DNA of 64,000 bases from Luteimonas colneyensis (lineage in GTDB: Bacteria; Pseudomonadota; Gammaproteobacteria; Xanthomonadales; Xanthomonadaceae), in NCBI RefSeq assembly GCF_014836665.1, contig NZ_JACSQJ010000001.1:622387-686386 (forward strand), written 5' to 3'. The translations under genes and the position numbers were made by a program. Positions 1 to 8,355 of the stretch are shown piece by piece. The notes below the pieces were generated by a model that saw nothing but the letters and a program-made list of their open reading frames with translations, was not told where the DNA came from and did no database searches. Position 1 is the first letter of the stretch, and each line of letters starts with the position of its first letter.

Positions 1-288
1 GACAACGGCAGCACGCTGTCGGCGGTCAACTTCCCCGAGGTGACCCTGCCGGGCCACGAGGGCAGCCAGCGCATCCTGCACATCCACCGCAACGTGCCCG
101 GCGTGCTGTCGCAGGTGAACGAGGTGTTCTCGCAGGCCGGGCTCAACATCGACGGGCAGTACCTGCGCACGGATGCCGACATCGGCTACGTGGTGATCGA
201 CGTCGCCGCCACGCCGGAGCAGGCCCAGGCGCTGCGCGCGCGTCTGGCGGAGATCGCGGGCACGCTGCGCACGCGCGTGCTGCACTGA
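1..288 (+). CDS. serA: D-3-phosphoglycerate dehydrogenase, C-terminal ACT domain (5'-truncated by window)
   Basis: The window opens inside this gene; 95 codons and the stop are present. The fragment is a complete ACT regulatory domain, recognisable from HRNVPGVLSQVNEVF and the following strand GLNIDGQYLRT, as at the C-terminus of SerA. In that family the dehydrogenase oxidises 3-phosphoglycerate in the first step of serine synthesis and the ACT domain binds serine for feedback inhibition. The catalytic domains lie upstream of the window, so the call rests on the ACT domain alone. A repeat element begins about 30 bases after the stop. Confidence 0.85.
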   Translation, partial: DNGSTLSAVNFPEVTLPGHEGSQRILHIHRNVPGVLSQVNEVFSQAGLNIDGQYLRTDADIGYVVIDVAATPEQAQALRARLAEIAGTLRTRVLH

Positions 289-316
289 GGGGCGGGATCG
301 CGGCAGGAGCTTTCTT

Positions 317-569
317 GCCACGGATGACGCGGATTCACGCGGATCTACACGGATAGAGCAAAAGCTCTTTTCTTGACTTGTGTAGGAGCAGCTACAGCTG
401 CTACACATGGTGCCAACCCACTGTCGCAGCTGTAGCTGCTCCTACAGGGAGGCTTTCGCCGCTGGAAAGCCTTTGCCCTATCCGTGTAGATCCGCGTGAA
501 TCCGCGTCATCCGTGGCGAATCTTTTGGCTGTTGGCGGCGCGGTCGCAGCTATAGCTGCTCCTGCAGGG
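317..569. repeat. Nested palindromic repeat, copy 1 (complete, with an extra core)
   Basis: Outer arms (about 317-362 and 476-519) are inverted copies built from short CGCGGAT/CACGGAT units that start GCCACGGAT. Inside them lies an inverted pair of cores (about 380-407 and 423-449) of the type GTAGGAGCAGCTACAGCTGC. A further single core sits at 543-569, and the stop codon of the Nudix gene falls inside it. The same architecture recurs at 4148, 5631 and 27872. No transposase is nearby. It resembles a REP/BIME-type element, but family membership is inference. Confidence 0.85.
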
Positions 570-1122
570 GGCGTGTCCGCGTGAGCCACTTGTGGGCCAT
601 GCGGCGCAGCGAGGGGTCCATCGTTTCGTCAGCGGCGATCGTCTCCACGTCGATCCAGGCGAGGTCGTTGGATTCCTCGCCGACCACGTAGCGCTCGTCG
701 TCACCGGCGCGGACGACGTAGCGCACGTCGTGGTGCCAGTGGCCCGGCACGCCCTTGCGCTCGGGGATCCAGTGGCGGTCGAGGTCGAAGATGCCGCCCT
801 CCACGCGCAGTCCCGCGAGGCCGCTTTCCTCGCTCGCCTCGGTCAGCGCCACCCGCGCCAGGTCGGTATCGCCGTCGGCGTGCCCGCCCGGCTGCAGCCA
901 GCGGTCGAGCTTGCGGTGGTGGGTCAGCAGCGTGCGTCGCCCGTCCGCGCTGACCAGCAGCGCCGACGCGGTGAAATGCCCCTCGAGCCGCTCGCGCAGG
1001 AACGCGTGCATGCCGTCTCTCAGCAGTTCGATGAACAGCCCTGCCTCGGCGGCTTCCTCCGGCCAGGCCCCGGCATGTGCGGTGAATGCGGCTTCGAGCG
1101 CGGTGATCGGGTTCGGGGGCAT
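550..1122 (-). CDS. Nudix hydrolase
   Basis: A 190-residue protein. The Nudix box covers residues 79-102 and ends TEASEESGL; the usual glutamate after G-x5 and the arginine of REUxEExGU are both Thr here, while the EE pair is kept. PGGHADGD before the box is typical of the family. Nudix enzymes hydrolyse a nucleoside diphosphate linked to another group; the substrate cannot be read from sequence. The ATG at 1122 was chosen because the alignable domain begins shortly after it. The last codons, encoding LQEQL, and the stop lie in the palindromic core of the neighbouring repeat, so the repeat supplies the C-terminus. Confidence 0.8.
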   Translation of the reverse strand: MPPNPITALEAAFTAHAGAWPEEAAEAGLFIELLRDGMHAFLRERLEGHFTASALLVSADGRRTLLTHHRKLDRWLQPGGHADGDTDLARVALTEASEESGLAGLRVEGGIFDLDRHWIPERKGVPGHWHHDVRYVVRAGDDERYVVGEESNDLAWIDVETIAADETMDPSLRRMAHKWLTRTRPLQEQL

Positions 1123-1315
1123 GCTGCATCGCCGCACGCGCGGCACCGGTGTGGAAGGAGCGCCATTATCGCCGTGCGACGCGCTGCACTGCCGCTTGTG
1201 CATGGTCCGGCGCTTTGGCAAGGTACGGCGGCCGTGGCGCGTCGCGCCATCCATCGCGGCACGGCCGAGGGGAAGGCATGCCGCGGCAACAGACCAACGA
1301 GGGGAGAAGCCGCGG

Positions 1316-2806
1316 ATGCTGAAAGCGCTGATGAGGGTCAAGCCGGTCGAGCCGGCTCCGCACGTCGATGCCGGCGAACCCGTCGAGGGCAGCCTGCAGG
1401 GCGAAGCCACCCTCAAGCGCACGCTGACCGCGCGCCACCTGGTGCTGCTGGGCGTGGGCGCGGTGATCGGCGCGGGCATCTTCGTGCTCACCGGCCAGGC
1501 CGCCGCCAACCACGCCGGCCCGGCGATCATGCTGAGCTTCGTGCTCGCGGGACTTGCCTGCGCCTTCGCCGGCCTCTGCTACGCCGAGTTCGCGGCGATG
1601 ATGCCGGTCTCCGGCAGCGCCTATTCCTACTCCTACGCCACGCTGGGTGAATACGTCGCCTGGTTCATCGGATGGTGCCTGGTGCTGGAGTACCTGTTCG
1701 CATCCAGCACGGTGGCGGTGGGCTGGTCGGGCTACCTGGTCAGCTTCCTCACCACCACGCTCGGGCTGCCGTTCCCGGCCGAACTGGCCTCGGCGCCGAT
1801 CACCTGGGACGGCTCGGGCTTCGTGCGCACTGCCGGCGTGATCAACCTGCCGGCGGTGGCGATCGTCGCGGCGGTCAGTGGCCTGTGCTACGTCGGCATC
1901 ACCCAGTCGGCCTTCGTCAACGGCATCGTGGTGGCGATCAAGGTGGCGGTGATCGCGGCCTTCCTCGGCTTCGGCATGCAGTACATCGATCCGGCCAACT
2001 TCACGCCGTTCATTCCCGCGAACGAGGGCCCCGGCCGCTTCGGCATGGACGGCGTGTTCCGCGCGGCGACCATCGTGTTCTTCGCCTACATCGGCTTCGA
2101 CGCGGTCTCGACCGCGGCCGGCGAAGCCAAGAACCCGCAGCGCGACATGCCGATCGGCATCCTCGGCTCGCTGGTGGTCTGCACCCTGGTCTACATCGCC
2201 GTCTGCGCGGTGCTGATCGGCATGGCGCCGTATCGCGAGCTCGACACCGCCAAGCCGGTCGCGACCGCCCTTGAGCTGGCCATGCGCGCCGACCCGGGCG
2301 CCAACCTCGGCTGGCTCAAGACCGCGGTGGAGATCGGCGCGATCGCCGGCCTGTCCTCGGTGATCCTGGTGATGCTGATGGCGCAGCCGCGCATCTTCTA
2401 TTCGATGTCGCGCGACGGCCTGATGCCGAAGATGTTCGGCAAGGTGCATCCGAAGCACCAGACGCCCTACGTCGGCACGATCGTGGTCGGCGGGCTGGCC
2501 TGCCTGCTGGCCGGCTTCATGCCGCTGAGCGTGCTCGGCGAGCTGGTCTCGATGGGCACGCTGATCGCCTTCGCGACGGTCTGCCTGGGCGTGTTCGTGC
2601 TGCGCTACACGCGCCCCGACCTCACCCGCCCCTTCCGGGTGCCGATGTTCTGGCTGATCTGCCCGCTGGGCGTGATCGCATGCCTGTTCCTGTTCTTCCA
2701 GTCGTTCATGGAGCACTGGCTGATCTTCGTGCTGTGGACCCTGCTGGGGCAGGTGATCTACTTCGGCTACGGCTACCGGAACAGCAAGCTCAACAAGGCG
2801 CGCTGA
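1316..2806 (+). CDS. APC-family amino-acid permease (YfnA/CAT-like)
   Basis: A 496-residue inner-membrane protein with about 12 hydrophobic segments. The first contains GVGAVIGAGIFVLTG (residues 46-60), the unwound substrate-binding helix of APC carriers, and CYAEFAAMMPVSGSAY follows in helix 3. The cytoplasmic N-terminus of about 40 residues and overall pattern resemble the cationic amino acid transporter/YfnA group, a secondary importer of amino acids; the substrate is not decidable. GGGGAGAAG lies seven bases before the ATG and fixes the start. A second, different APC carrier begins 22 bases after the stop, probably in the same transcript. Confidence 0.88.
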   Translation: MLKALMRVKPVEPAPHVDAGEPVEGSLQGEATLKRTLTARHLVLLGVGAVIGAGIFVLTGQAAANHAGPAIMLSFVLAGLACAFAGLCYAEFAAMMPVSGSAYSYSYATLGEYVAWFIGWCLVLEYLFASSTVAVGWSGYLVSFLTTTLGLPFPAELASAPITWDGSGFVRTAGVINLPAVAIVAAVSGLCYVGITQSAFVNGIVVAIKVAVIAAFLGFGMQYIDPANFTPFIPANEGPGRFGMDGVFRAATIVFFAYIGFDAVSTAAGEAKNPQRDMPIGILGSLVVCTLVYIAVCAVLIGMAPYRELDTAKPVATALELAMRADPGANLGWLKTAVEIGAIAGLSSVILVMLMAQPRIFYSMSRDGLMPKMFGKVHPKHQTPYVGTIVVGGLACLLAGFMPLSVLGELVSMGTLIAFATVCLGVFVLRYTRPDLTRPFRVPMFWLICPLGVIACLFLFFQSFMEHWLIFVLWTLLGQVIYFGYGYRNSKLNKAR

Positions 2807-2828
2807 CGCCGACCAGGGGATCCACGCG

Positions 2829-4130
2829 ATGTCCACCACCACCGCCGTCCGGAAGATCGGCCCGGTGCTGGCGACCTTCATGGTCGCCAACAACATGATC
2901 GGCTCCGGCTTCTTCCTGCTGCCGGCCACTCTCGCCAAGTCCGGCACGGTGACCGCGCTGTCGTGGCTGCTCGGCACCCTGCTGGCGGTGGCGCTGGGCG
3001 CGGCCTTCGCGCGCATCGCCCGCCAGCATCCCGACCTGACCTCGCCAGACGACTACGTGCGCCCCTCGCTGGGCCGCGACATGGGCTTCCTCGCCTCGAC
3101 CCTCTACTGGCTGTCGTCGTGGATCGGCAACAACGCCATCGCGGTGGCGGCCTTCGGCTACCTGATCATCCTGCTGCCGATCGAGGACACGCTGGGCGTG
3201 CGCCTGGCCGGCCAGGTGCTGCTGATCTGGGCGATGTTCGGGCTCAACCTGCTGGGACCGCGCAGCATCGCCCGCTTCCAGTCGTTCTGCGTGGTGTTCG
3301 GGCTGCTGCCGGTGGCCGCGATCCTGGTGGCGGGCTGGACCCACTTCAACCCGGAGCTGTTCGGCGCCGGCTGGAACGTCAGCGGCGAATCCGACGCGAT
3401 GGTGGCCTTCGGCTCGCTGGCGGTGGTGTTCTGGGCCTTCATCGGCCTGGAGACCGGCGCGATGGTGGCCGGCGTGGTCCGCGATCCGGAGCGCAACGTG
3501 CCGATCGCGACGCTGGGCGGCATCCTGCTGGCAGGCGTGGTCTACCTGACCTCGTCGGTGCTGATGATGGGCATCGTGCCGGTTCAGGAACTGGCCGGCT
3601 CGAGCGCGCCGTTCGCACTGGTGGCCGGGCGCATGTTCGGTGAATGGGCGATCCCGGTGATCGCCGCGGCGGCCGCGCTCAAGGCCACCGGCACCCTGGG
3701 CGGCTGGATGATGGTCACCGGTGAATCCGGCGCGCGCGCCGCCCAGCGCGGCTTCCTGCCGGCGGTGTTCGGCCGCGTCCGCCGCAACGGCGCCGCGTCC
3801 ACCGGCCTGCTGCTGATCGTGCTGGCGATGACCCTGATCGCGCTCACCACCCTGTCGGACTCGGTGTCCTCTCAGTTCGAAGTGATCATCAACATGGCGG
3901 TGACGCTGGTGGTCATGGCCTACGTGGCCGCCGGCCTGAGCCTGCTGCTGGGCAGCCCGGCGCGCCCGGCCTCCACCTCCGACCGCCTGCTGGGCATGGG
4001 CGCACTCGTCGCCTGCGGCCTCCTGGTCTGGTCGACCCCGATCGACACCCTGATCGGCGCCGTCATCATCGCCCTCCTCGCCCTGGCCGCCTATCGCGGC
4101 TTCGGCCGGAGGAAGCCGGCGGTCGGGTGA
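2829..4130 (+). CDS. AdiC-like basic amino-acid/polyamine antiporter family protein
   Basis: A 433-residue, 12-helix APC carrier. Aligned without gaps at the N-terminus it keeps, at the same numbering, the residues I know from E. coli AdiC: N22, G25-S26 in NMIGSGFFLLPA, Y93, N101, W202 and E208 (FWAFIGLE), and the gate W293 (GGWMMVTGE). AdiC exchanges arginine for agmatine in acid resistance. No arginine decarboxylase is nearby, so the substrate here (arginine, agmatine or another amine) is open. It follows the previous permease by 22 bases. A nested palindromic repeat begins 17 bases after the stop. Confidence 0.82.
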   Translation: MSTTTAVRKIGPVLATFMVANNMIGSGFFLLPATLAKSGTVTALSWLLGTLLAVALGAAFARIARQHPDLTSPDDYVRPSLGRDMGFLASTLYWLSSWIGNNAIAVAAFGYLIILLPIEDTLGVRLAGQVLLIWAMFGLNLLGPRSIARFQSFCVVFGLLPVAAILVAGWTHFNPELFGAGWNVSGESDAMVAFGSLAVVFWAFIGLETGAMVAGVVRDPERNVPIATLGGILLAGVVYLTSSVLMMGIVPVQELAGSSAPFALVAGRMFGEWAIPVIAAAAALKATGTLGGWMMVTGESGARAAQRGFLPAVFGRVRRNGAASTGLLLIVLAMTLIALTTLSDSVSSQFEVIINMAVTLVVMAYVAAGLSLLLGSPARPASTSDRLLGMGALVACGLLVWSTPIDTLIGAVIIALLALAAYRGFGRRKPAVG

Positions 4131-4147
4131 GGAAGGGAAAAGCTTCA

Positions 4148-4349
4148 GCCACGGATTTGCGCGGATGACGCCGATTCACACGGATAGAGCAGAAGCCCTT
4201 GTTGCTCCTGTGTAGGAGCAGCTAAAGCTGCGACCCATGGTGGCGAAGCTCATGTCGCAGCTATAGCTGCTCCTACAGGGAGGGCTCCACCTTCCAGGAT
4301 GCTTTTGCCTTATCCGTGTAAATCCGCGTCATCCGCGCAAATCCGTGGC
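4148..4349. repeat. Nested palindromic repeat, copy 2 (complete)
   Basis: Outer inverted arms lie at about 4148-4193 and 4307-4349 (GCCACGGAT at one end, ATCCGTGGC at the other). Inner inverted cores at 4211-4235 and 4254-4279 (AGGAGCAGCTAAAGCTGCGA type) flank a short unique centre. The element fills the space between the second permease and mtnB. The predicted mtnB promoter lies just beyond its right end. Confidence 0.85.
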
Positions 4350-4364
4350 AAAAAGCTTCTCGCG

Positions 4365-4394
4365 GTGCCCCGGCGCCTCCCACAGCGGTAGAAT
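4365..4394 (+). promoter_or_regulatory. Putative mtnB promoter, possibly giving a leaderless mRNA
   Basis: TAGAAT at 4389-4394 is a good -10 box, with the weak GTGCCC at 4365-4370 in -35 position (18-base spacer). The mtnB ATG is at 4401, six bases after the -10, and no ribosome-binding site lies between. If the box is used, the transcript starts at or next to the ATG. Confidence 0.45.
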
Positions 4395-4400
4395 CCGGCC

Positions 4401-5045
4401 ATGAGCGAGACAGTGCCTTATGACGTCCACCGGCTGCGCGAGCTGGCCGGGGAGATCATCGTCAACGTGCGTGAGCTGGCGGCCCTCGGGTGGACGCCGG
4501 CGACGAGCAGCAATTTCTCGCACCGGCTCGACGACGCCCATGCGGCCATCACCGTGTCCGGACGCGACAAGGGCAAGCTGCGCGAAGGCGACATCATGGT
4601 CGTCGACATGGACGGCCGCGCCGTCGGCAGCGACCACCGGCCTTCGGCCGAGACCCTGCTACACACGCAGCTCTACGCGCGCTTCCCCGACATCGGCTGC
4701 GTGCTGCATACGCATTCGCGCGCGCAGACGATCGCCTCGCGGCTGTTCGCCGGCGCCGGCCACGTGCGCCTGGAGGGCTACGAGCTGCTCAAGGCCTTCC
4801 GCGGCAATGACACCCACGAGGCCGCGGTCGACGTGCCGGTCCTGCCGAACTCGCAGGACATGTCCACGCTCGCCGCCCAGGTCGACGCCCTGTTCGACCG
4901 CGGGCCGCTGTGGGGCTACCTGATCGACGGCCACGGCCTCTATGCCTGGGGCCGCGACATGGCCGAGGCGCGCCGCCACCTCGACGCCTTCGAATTCCTG
5001 CTCGACTGCGAGCTGGAGCTGCGCCGGCTCACCGCCGGCCACTGA
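4401..5045 (+). CDS. mtnB: Methylthioribulose-1-phosphate dehydratase
   Basis: A 214-residue class II aldolase-fold enzyme. [11 protein letters not shown] (30-40) and the zinc ligands in [10 protein letters not shown] (H103, H105) match MtnB. The enzyme dehydrates 5-methylthioribulose-1-phosphate to the diketone in the methionine-salvage pathway, in the cytoplasm. mtnD starts 12 bases downstream and mtnC follows, so the three salvage genes form an operon; mtnA is not in the window. No Shine-Dalgarno is visible and the -10 box is only six bases away, which suggests leaderless translation. Confidence 0.92.
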   Translation: MSETVPYDVHRLRELAGEIIVNVRELAALGWTPATSSNFSHRLDDAHAAITVSGRDKGKLREGDIMVVDMDGRAVGSDHRPSAETLLHTQLYARFPDIGCVLHTHSRAQTIASRLFAGAGHVRLEGYELLKAFRGNDTHEAAVDVPVLPNSQDMSTLAAQVDALFDRGPLWGYLIDGHGLYAWGRDMAEARRHLDAFEFLLDCELELRRLTAGH

Positions 5046-5057
5046 CTGGAGACCGCC

Positions 5058-5612
5058 ATGAGCCGCCTGCGCATCTTCGCCGACGACGCCCCCGGCACCG
5101 CGCTGCTGGACACCCGCGATGGCGACGCCATCGCGCGCGAACTGGGCGCCATCGGCGTCACCTTCGAGCGCTGGCAGGCCAGCCAGCCGGTCGCCGCCGG
5201 CGCCTCGCAGGACGAGGTGCTGGCCGCCTATGCCGACGACATCGCGCGCATCAGCGCCGAGCGCGGCTTCACCACGGTCGACGTGGTCAGCATCGCGCCG
5301 GATCACCCGAAGCGCGAGGACATGCGCCGCACCTTCCTCGACGAGCACTTCCACAAGGAAGACGAGGTCCGTTTCTTCGTCGCCGGCTCCGGCCTGTTCA
5401 CCCTGCACGTGGGCGACCGCGTGTACGAGATCGAGTGCGTGAAGGACGACCTGATCGCGGTGCCCGACGGCACCACGCACTGGTTCGACATGGGCCCCGA
5501 GCCCGAATTCGTCGCCATCCGCTTCTTCCAGCAGCCCGACGGCTGGGTCGGCCACTTCACCGGCACCGACATCGCCCAGCGCTTCCCGCGCTACGAGAAG
5601 TCCGCGCGCTGA
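5058..5612 (+). CDS. mtnD: Acireductone dioxygenase
   Basis: A 184-residue cupin. The four metal ligands are all present: H97, H99 and E103 in EHFHKEDEV and H141 in GTTHWFDMG, nearly the same numbering as the Klebsiella enzyme. With Fe(II) it converts acireductone to formate and 2-keto-4-methylthiobutyrate, the last intermediate before methionine; with Ni(II) it makes an off-pathway product. GGAGA lies upstream of the ATG, 12 bases after mtnB. A complete nested repeat separates it from mtnC, the enzyme acting just before it. Confidence 0.95.
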   Translation: MSRLRIFADDAPGTALLDTRDGDAIARELGAIGVTFERWQASQPVAAGASQDEVLAAYADDIARISAERGFTTVDVVSIAPDHPKREDMRRTFLDEHFHKEDEVRFFVAGSGLFTLHVGDRVYEIECVKDDLIAVPDGTTHWFDMGPEPEFVAIRFFQQPDGWVGHFTGTDIAQRFPRYEKSAR

Positions 5613-5630
5613 CGGAAGTCAGAAGCTCTT

Positions 5631-5859
5631 GCCACGGATGAACGCGGATGACGCGGATTCACACGGATAGAGCAGAAGCCGTCATGCGTGAAAACGCCTG
5701 TAGGAGCAGCTACAGCTGCGACCTGCAGCCAGTCGCCAGCCTCAAACCGCCAACCACCAGCCACCAGCCACCAGTCGCCGAAGGTCGCAGCTGTAGCTGC
5801 TCCTACAAAAGCAAGTGCTTTATCCGTGTAGATTCGCGTCATCCGCGTTCATCCGTGGC
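5631..5859. repeat. Nested palindromic repeat, copy 3 (complete), inside the mtn operon
   Basis: Outer inverted arms at about 5631-5672 and 5819-5859, inner cores at 5698-5722 and 5785-5808. The centre holds a short run of CCAACCACCAG-like direct repeats. The element lies wholly between mtnD and mtnC, and its right end is 12 bases before the mtnC ATG, so the mtnC leader is essentially repeat DNA. Confidence 0.85.
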
Positions 5860-5871
5860 AAAAGAGCTCTT

Positions 5872-6564
5872 ATGACAACCACCATCCTGACCGACATCGA
5901 AGGCACCGCCGGAAGCATCTCGTTCGTGCGCGAGGTGCTGTTTCCGTATGCGCGGCGCGAGCTGCCGCGGTTCGTGCGCGAGCGCGGCCACGAGCCGGAC
6001 GTTCGGCGCTGGCTGGACCAGGTGGCGACGGAGCACGGGGCGGTGTGCGACGACGCGGTGATCGTCGAGGTGCTGCAGGGCTGGATCGACGAGGATCGCA
6101 AGCACACCGCGCTCAAGGCGCTGCAGGGCATGATCTGGACCGACGGCTACCGGCGCGCGGACTTCACCGCGCACGTGTATCCCGATGCGGTCGAGGGCCT
6201 GCGCCGCTGGCACGCGGGCGGCCACCGGCTGGCGGTGTACTCGTCGGGCTCGGTGCCGGCGCAGCGGATGTTCTTCGGCCATTCCGATGCCGGCGACATG
6301 CTGCCGCTGTTCGAGGCCTTCTTCGACACCGAGGTCGGCGGCAAGCGCGAGGCGGCAAGCTACGCGCGGATCGCATCGGCGCTGGGCGTCGACCCGGGCG
6401 CGGTCCTCTTCCTCTCCGACGTGGTCGCCGAACTCGACGCCGCGCGCGACGCCGGCATGCGCACGGTACTGGTCGACCGCCTCGAGGACTACCCGCAGCC
6501 GCGCGGCGCTGACGAGTGCAACGGGCACCCGCGCGTGGACAGCTTCGACGCGATCGAGCCGTAG
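5872..6564 (+). CDS. mtnC: Enolase-phosphatase E1
   Basis: A 230-residue HAD-superfamily enzyme. Motif I is TDIEGTAGS (D8, E10), the D-x-E-G-T variant typical of MtnC; VYSSGS carries motif II and [12 protein letters not shown] the C-terminal acidic pair. It enolises and then dephosphorylates 2,3-diketo-5-methylthiopentyl-1-phosphate to acireductone, the MtnD substrate. The ATG at 5872 is right for the family N-terminus. Its translation start region derives from the end of the repeat (GAGCTC only, no strong Shine-Dalgarno). Confidence 0.93.
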   Translation: MTTTILTDIEGTAGSISFVREVLFPYARRELPRFVRERGHEPDVRRWLDQVATEHGAVCDDAVIVEVLQGWIDEDRKHTALKALQGMIWTDGYRRADFTAHVYPDAVEGLRRWHAGGHRLAVYSSGSVPAQRMFFGHSDAGDMLPLFEAFFDTEVGGKREAASYARIASALGVDPGAVLFLSDVVAELDAARDAGMRTVLVDRLEDYPQPRGADECNGHPRVDSFDAIEP

Positions 6565-6593
6565 CGCGACGCCATGGACGATTCGGGCGGCCG

Positions 6594-6620
6594 GTCGCGG
6601 CTGTAGCCGCTCCCGCAGGC
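6594..6620. repeat. Solitary palindromic core of the repeat family
   Basis: A single GTCGCGGCTGTAGCCGCTCC-type core without outer arms or a partner, lying between the convergent genes mtnC and the phosphoesterase. It could fold as a stem and act as a shared terminator, but there is no T-run. Confidence 0.6.
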
Positions 6621-6624
6621 AGGG

Positions 6625-8223
6625 CTACGGGTGCGGTGCCGGCCCGCGAGTCTCTTCCCGGTCCTGCAGGCGATAGCGCGTCCCGGCGCGCTGCTCGCCG
6701 TGCCAGCGGTCGAAGGCCCTGACCTCCACGGCATGCTCGCCGGCGTCGCGGTCGGTCGGCAGCGCGCCGCGCCACAGGTGCAGGGACGGCTCGGCTTCGG
6801 GCGAGCGGTCGTAGCCGCGCAGCGCGACGGCCGCGTCGTCGCGCGCATTCTCGGCCGCAAGCCACGGGTCCGGACGCTCCACGCGCTGCATCGCGGTCCA
6901 TTCGCCGTCGCCGATGCGGTACTCCACGCGGGTGTCGGCCTCGCCCATGTAGACGTTGGCGTACACCGCCCAGGCGGGATACGCGCCCCGGCGCAGCACG
7001 CGCGGCGCATGCAGGTGCATCGCATCCGTGCGCGCCGGGTCGCCCTGCGGCCGCCGCGCCGGATGCCAGGACAGGCGGTAGCGGCCATCGGCGTCGACCT
7101 CCAGCAGCGCGTGGCCGTTGGGCGTGCCGTCGGCCATGGTCGCGTCGGGGATGCCTTCCGCGTCCGGTGCACCGGACCAGAAGGCGCCGCTCGCCGCACC
7201 GACGTTGAACTCGTGCAGCGGCTCGTCGCCTCGCCAGCCATCCGCAGGCCCGTGCCGGTAATGGCGCTGCGTATGCCGATGGCCGCTCAGCACCAGCAGC
7301 TTCGGGACGTCGGCCAGCAGCGCGAACAGGCGCTCGCGGTCGGCGGCGCGGAAGGTGGCGGGCCGCCCAGGCGCGGCGGTGTCGAACAGCGGGATGTGCA
7401 CGCCCAGCACCAGCAGCCGGTCCTTCGGCAGCGTCGGCAGCCAGGCCTCGAGGAAGGCGAACTGGTCCTCGCGCAGCCCGCCCACGTAGGCCGGCCGCCC
7501 GCCCGGCTGCATCACGACGTCGTCGAGCATCAGGAAGGTCGCCGCATCCTCCTCCCAGGCGAAGGTGTCGGGGCCGTAGCTGGCGCGGAAGGCGGCCAGC
7601 GACGCATCGTCGTCGCGCACGCCGGGATCGACGTCATGGTTGCCAGGCACGTGCAGCCAGGGCACGCGCAGGCGCGTCGTGACCGCGTTGACGTCGGGAT
7701 AGAGCGCGGCGACGTCGTCGACGATGTCGCCCAGGCTGATGCCGAGGTCGGCCTCGCGGCCACCGGCGGCGGCCAGCGGATCGACGATGTCGCGCGCGTA
7801 GTAGTCGACGTCGGCCAGCGACTTCACCTGCGGGTCGGCGAAGACGAGGACCGACAGCGCGCCGTCGCGCCGCATCGACCGGCGCTGCAGCGCGAAGTCG
7901 CCGTCCTCGCGTCCGCCGGCCCGCGGCGCATGCCACGTCGCGGGCAGTCCGTCCGCGCGCGCCGGCAGATGCCAGCCGGCCGGCTTGACCACGAACACCG
8001 GCGCGTCGTCGCGGGCGTCGAACCGGTAGCGGCCGTCGGCGCCGGTGCGCGCCAGCGTGCGGCCATCGGAGACCACGACGCCGGCCACCCCGGGCTCGCC
8101 CGGATCCGCGACGCCGTTGCCGTCCATGTCGTGGAACACCCGTCCTTCCCACCGGGCCGCTCCGGCCGTTCCGGCCGCCGCCAGCAGGCACAGCATGCAG
8201 AAGACGCGCAGGGACTGGGGCAT
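6625..8223 (-). CDS. Secreted calcineurin-like metallophosphoesterase with an N-terminal carboxypeptidase-regulatory/SdrD-like domain
   Basis: A 532-residue protein. A signal peptide (VFCMLCLLAAAGTAGAA) is followed by a beta-sandwich segment, VFHDMDGNGVADPGEPGVAG, of the prealbumin/SdrD-B type (about 25-120). The phosphoesterase core then shows VFADPQ, LGDIVDDV, GNHDVDPG, LGVHIP and SGHRHTQRH; the first motif is D-x-Q rather than the usual D-x-H. The C-terminal 150 residues form a further beta domain seen in such exported enzymes. It probably hydrolyses phosphoesters in the periplasm or outside; the substrate is unknown. The ATG at 8223 precedes the signal peptide directly. Confidence 0.8.
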   Translation of the reverse strand: MPQSLRVFCMLCLLAAAGTAGAARWEGRVFHDMDGNGVADPGEPGVAGVVVSDGRTLARTGADGRYRFDARDDAPVFVVKPAGWHLPARADGLPATWHAPRAGGREDGDFALQRRSMRRDGALSVLVFADPQVKSLADVDYYARDIVDPLAAAGGREADLGISLGDIVDDVAALYPDVNAVTTRLRVPWLHVPGNHDVDPGVRDDDASLAAFRASYGPDTFAWEEDAATFLMLDDVVMQPGGRPAYVGGLREDQFAFLEAWLPTLPKDRLLVLGVHIPLFDTAAPGRPATFRAADRERLFALLADVPKLLVLSGHRHTQRHYRHGPADGWRGDEPLHEFNVGAASGAFWSGAPDAEGIPDATMADGTPNGHALLEVDADGRYRLSWHPARRPQGDPARTDAMHLHAPRVLRRGAYPAWAVYANVYMGEADTRVEYRIGDGEWTAMQRVERPDPWLAAENARDDAAVALRGYDRSPEAEPSLHLWRGALPTDRDAGEHAVEVRAFDRWHGEQRAGTRYRLQDREETRGPAPHP

Positions 8224-8355
8224 CGTGGCTCCGCAACGCGGGGAATGGCCGCATATCGTGCCCCATCGCGTTGTCCCTTGGGTTGCCGGCAGGCATATGA
8301 TTGGTTGGGCTGTGGCCGGACGGGGTGCCGTGGACGCATCTGAGGGGACGTCAGG

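Noticed and set aside
755..3016. Long open frames on the strand opposite or out of phase with the permease genes
   Set aside because: They are low-complexity Arg/Ala/Gly-rich or His/Arg-rich translations typical of shadow frames in G+C-rich DNA, without family motifs or ribosome sites.
4131..4400. SAM-type riboswitch upstream of mtnB
   Set aside because: The space is taken by the nested repeat, and the promoter is too close to the ATG to leave a leader.
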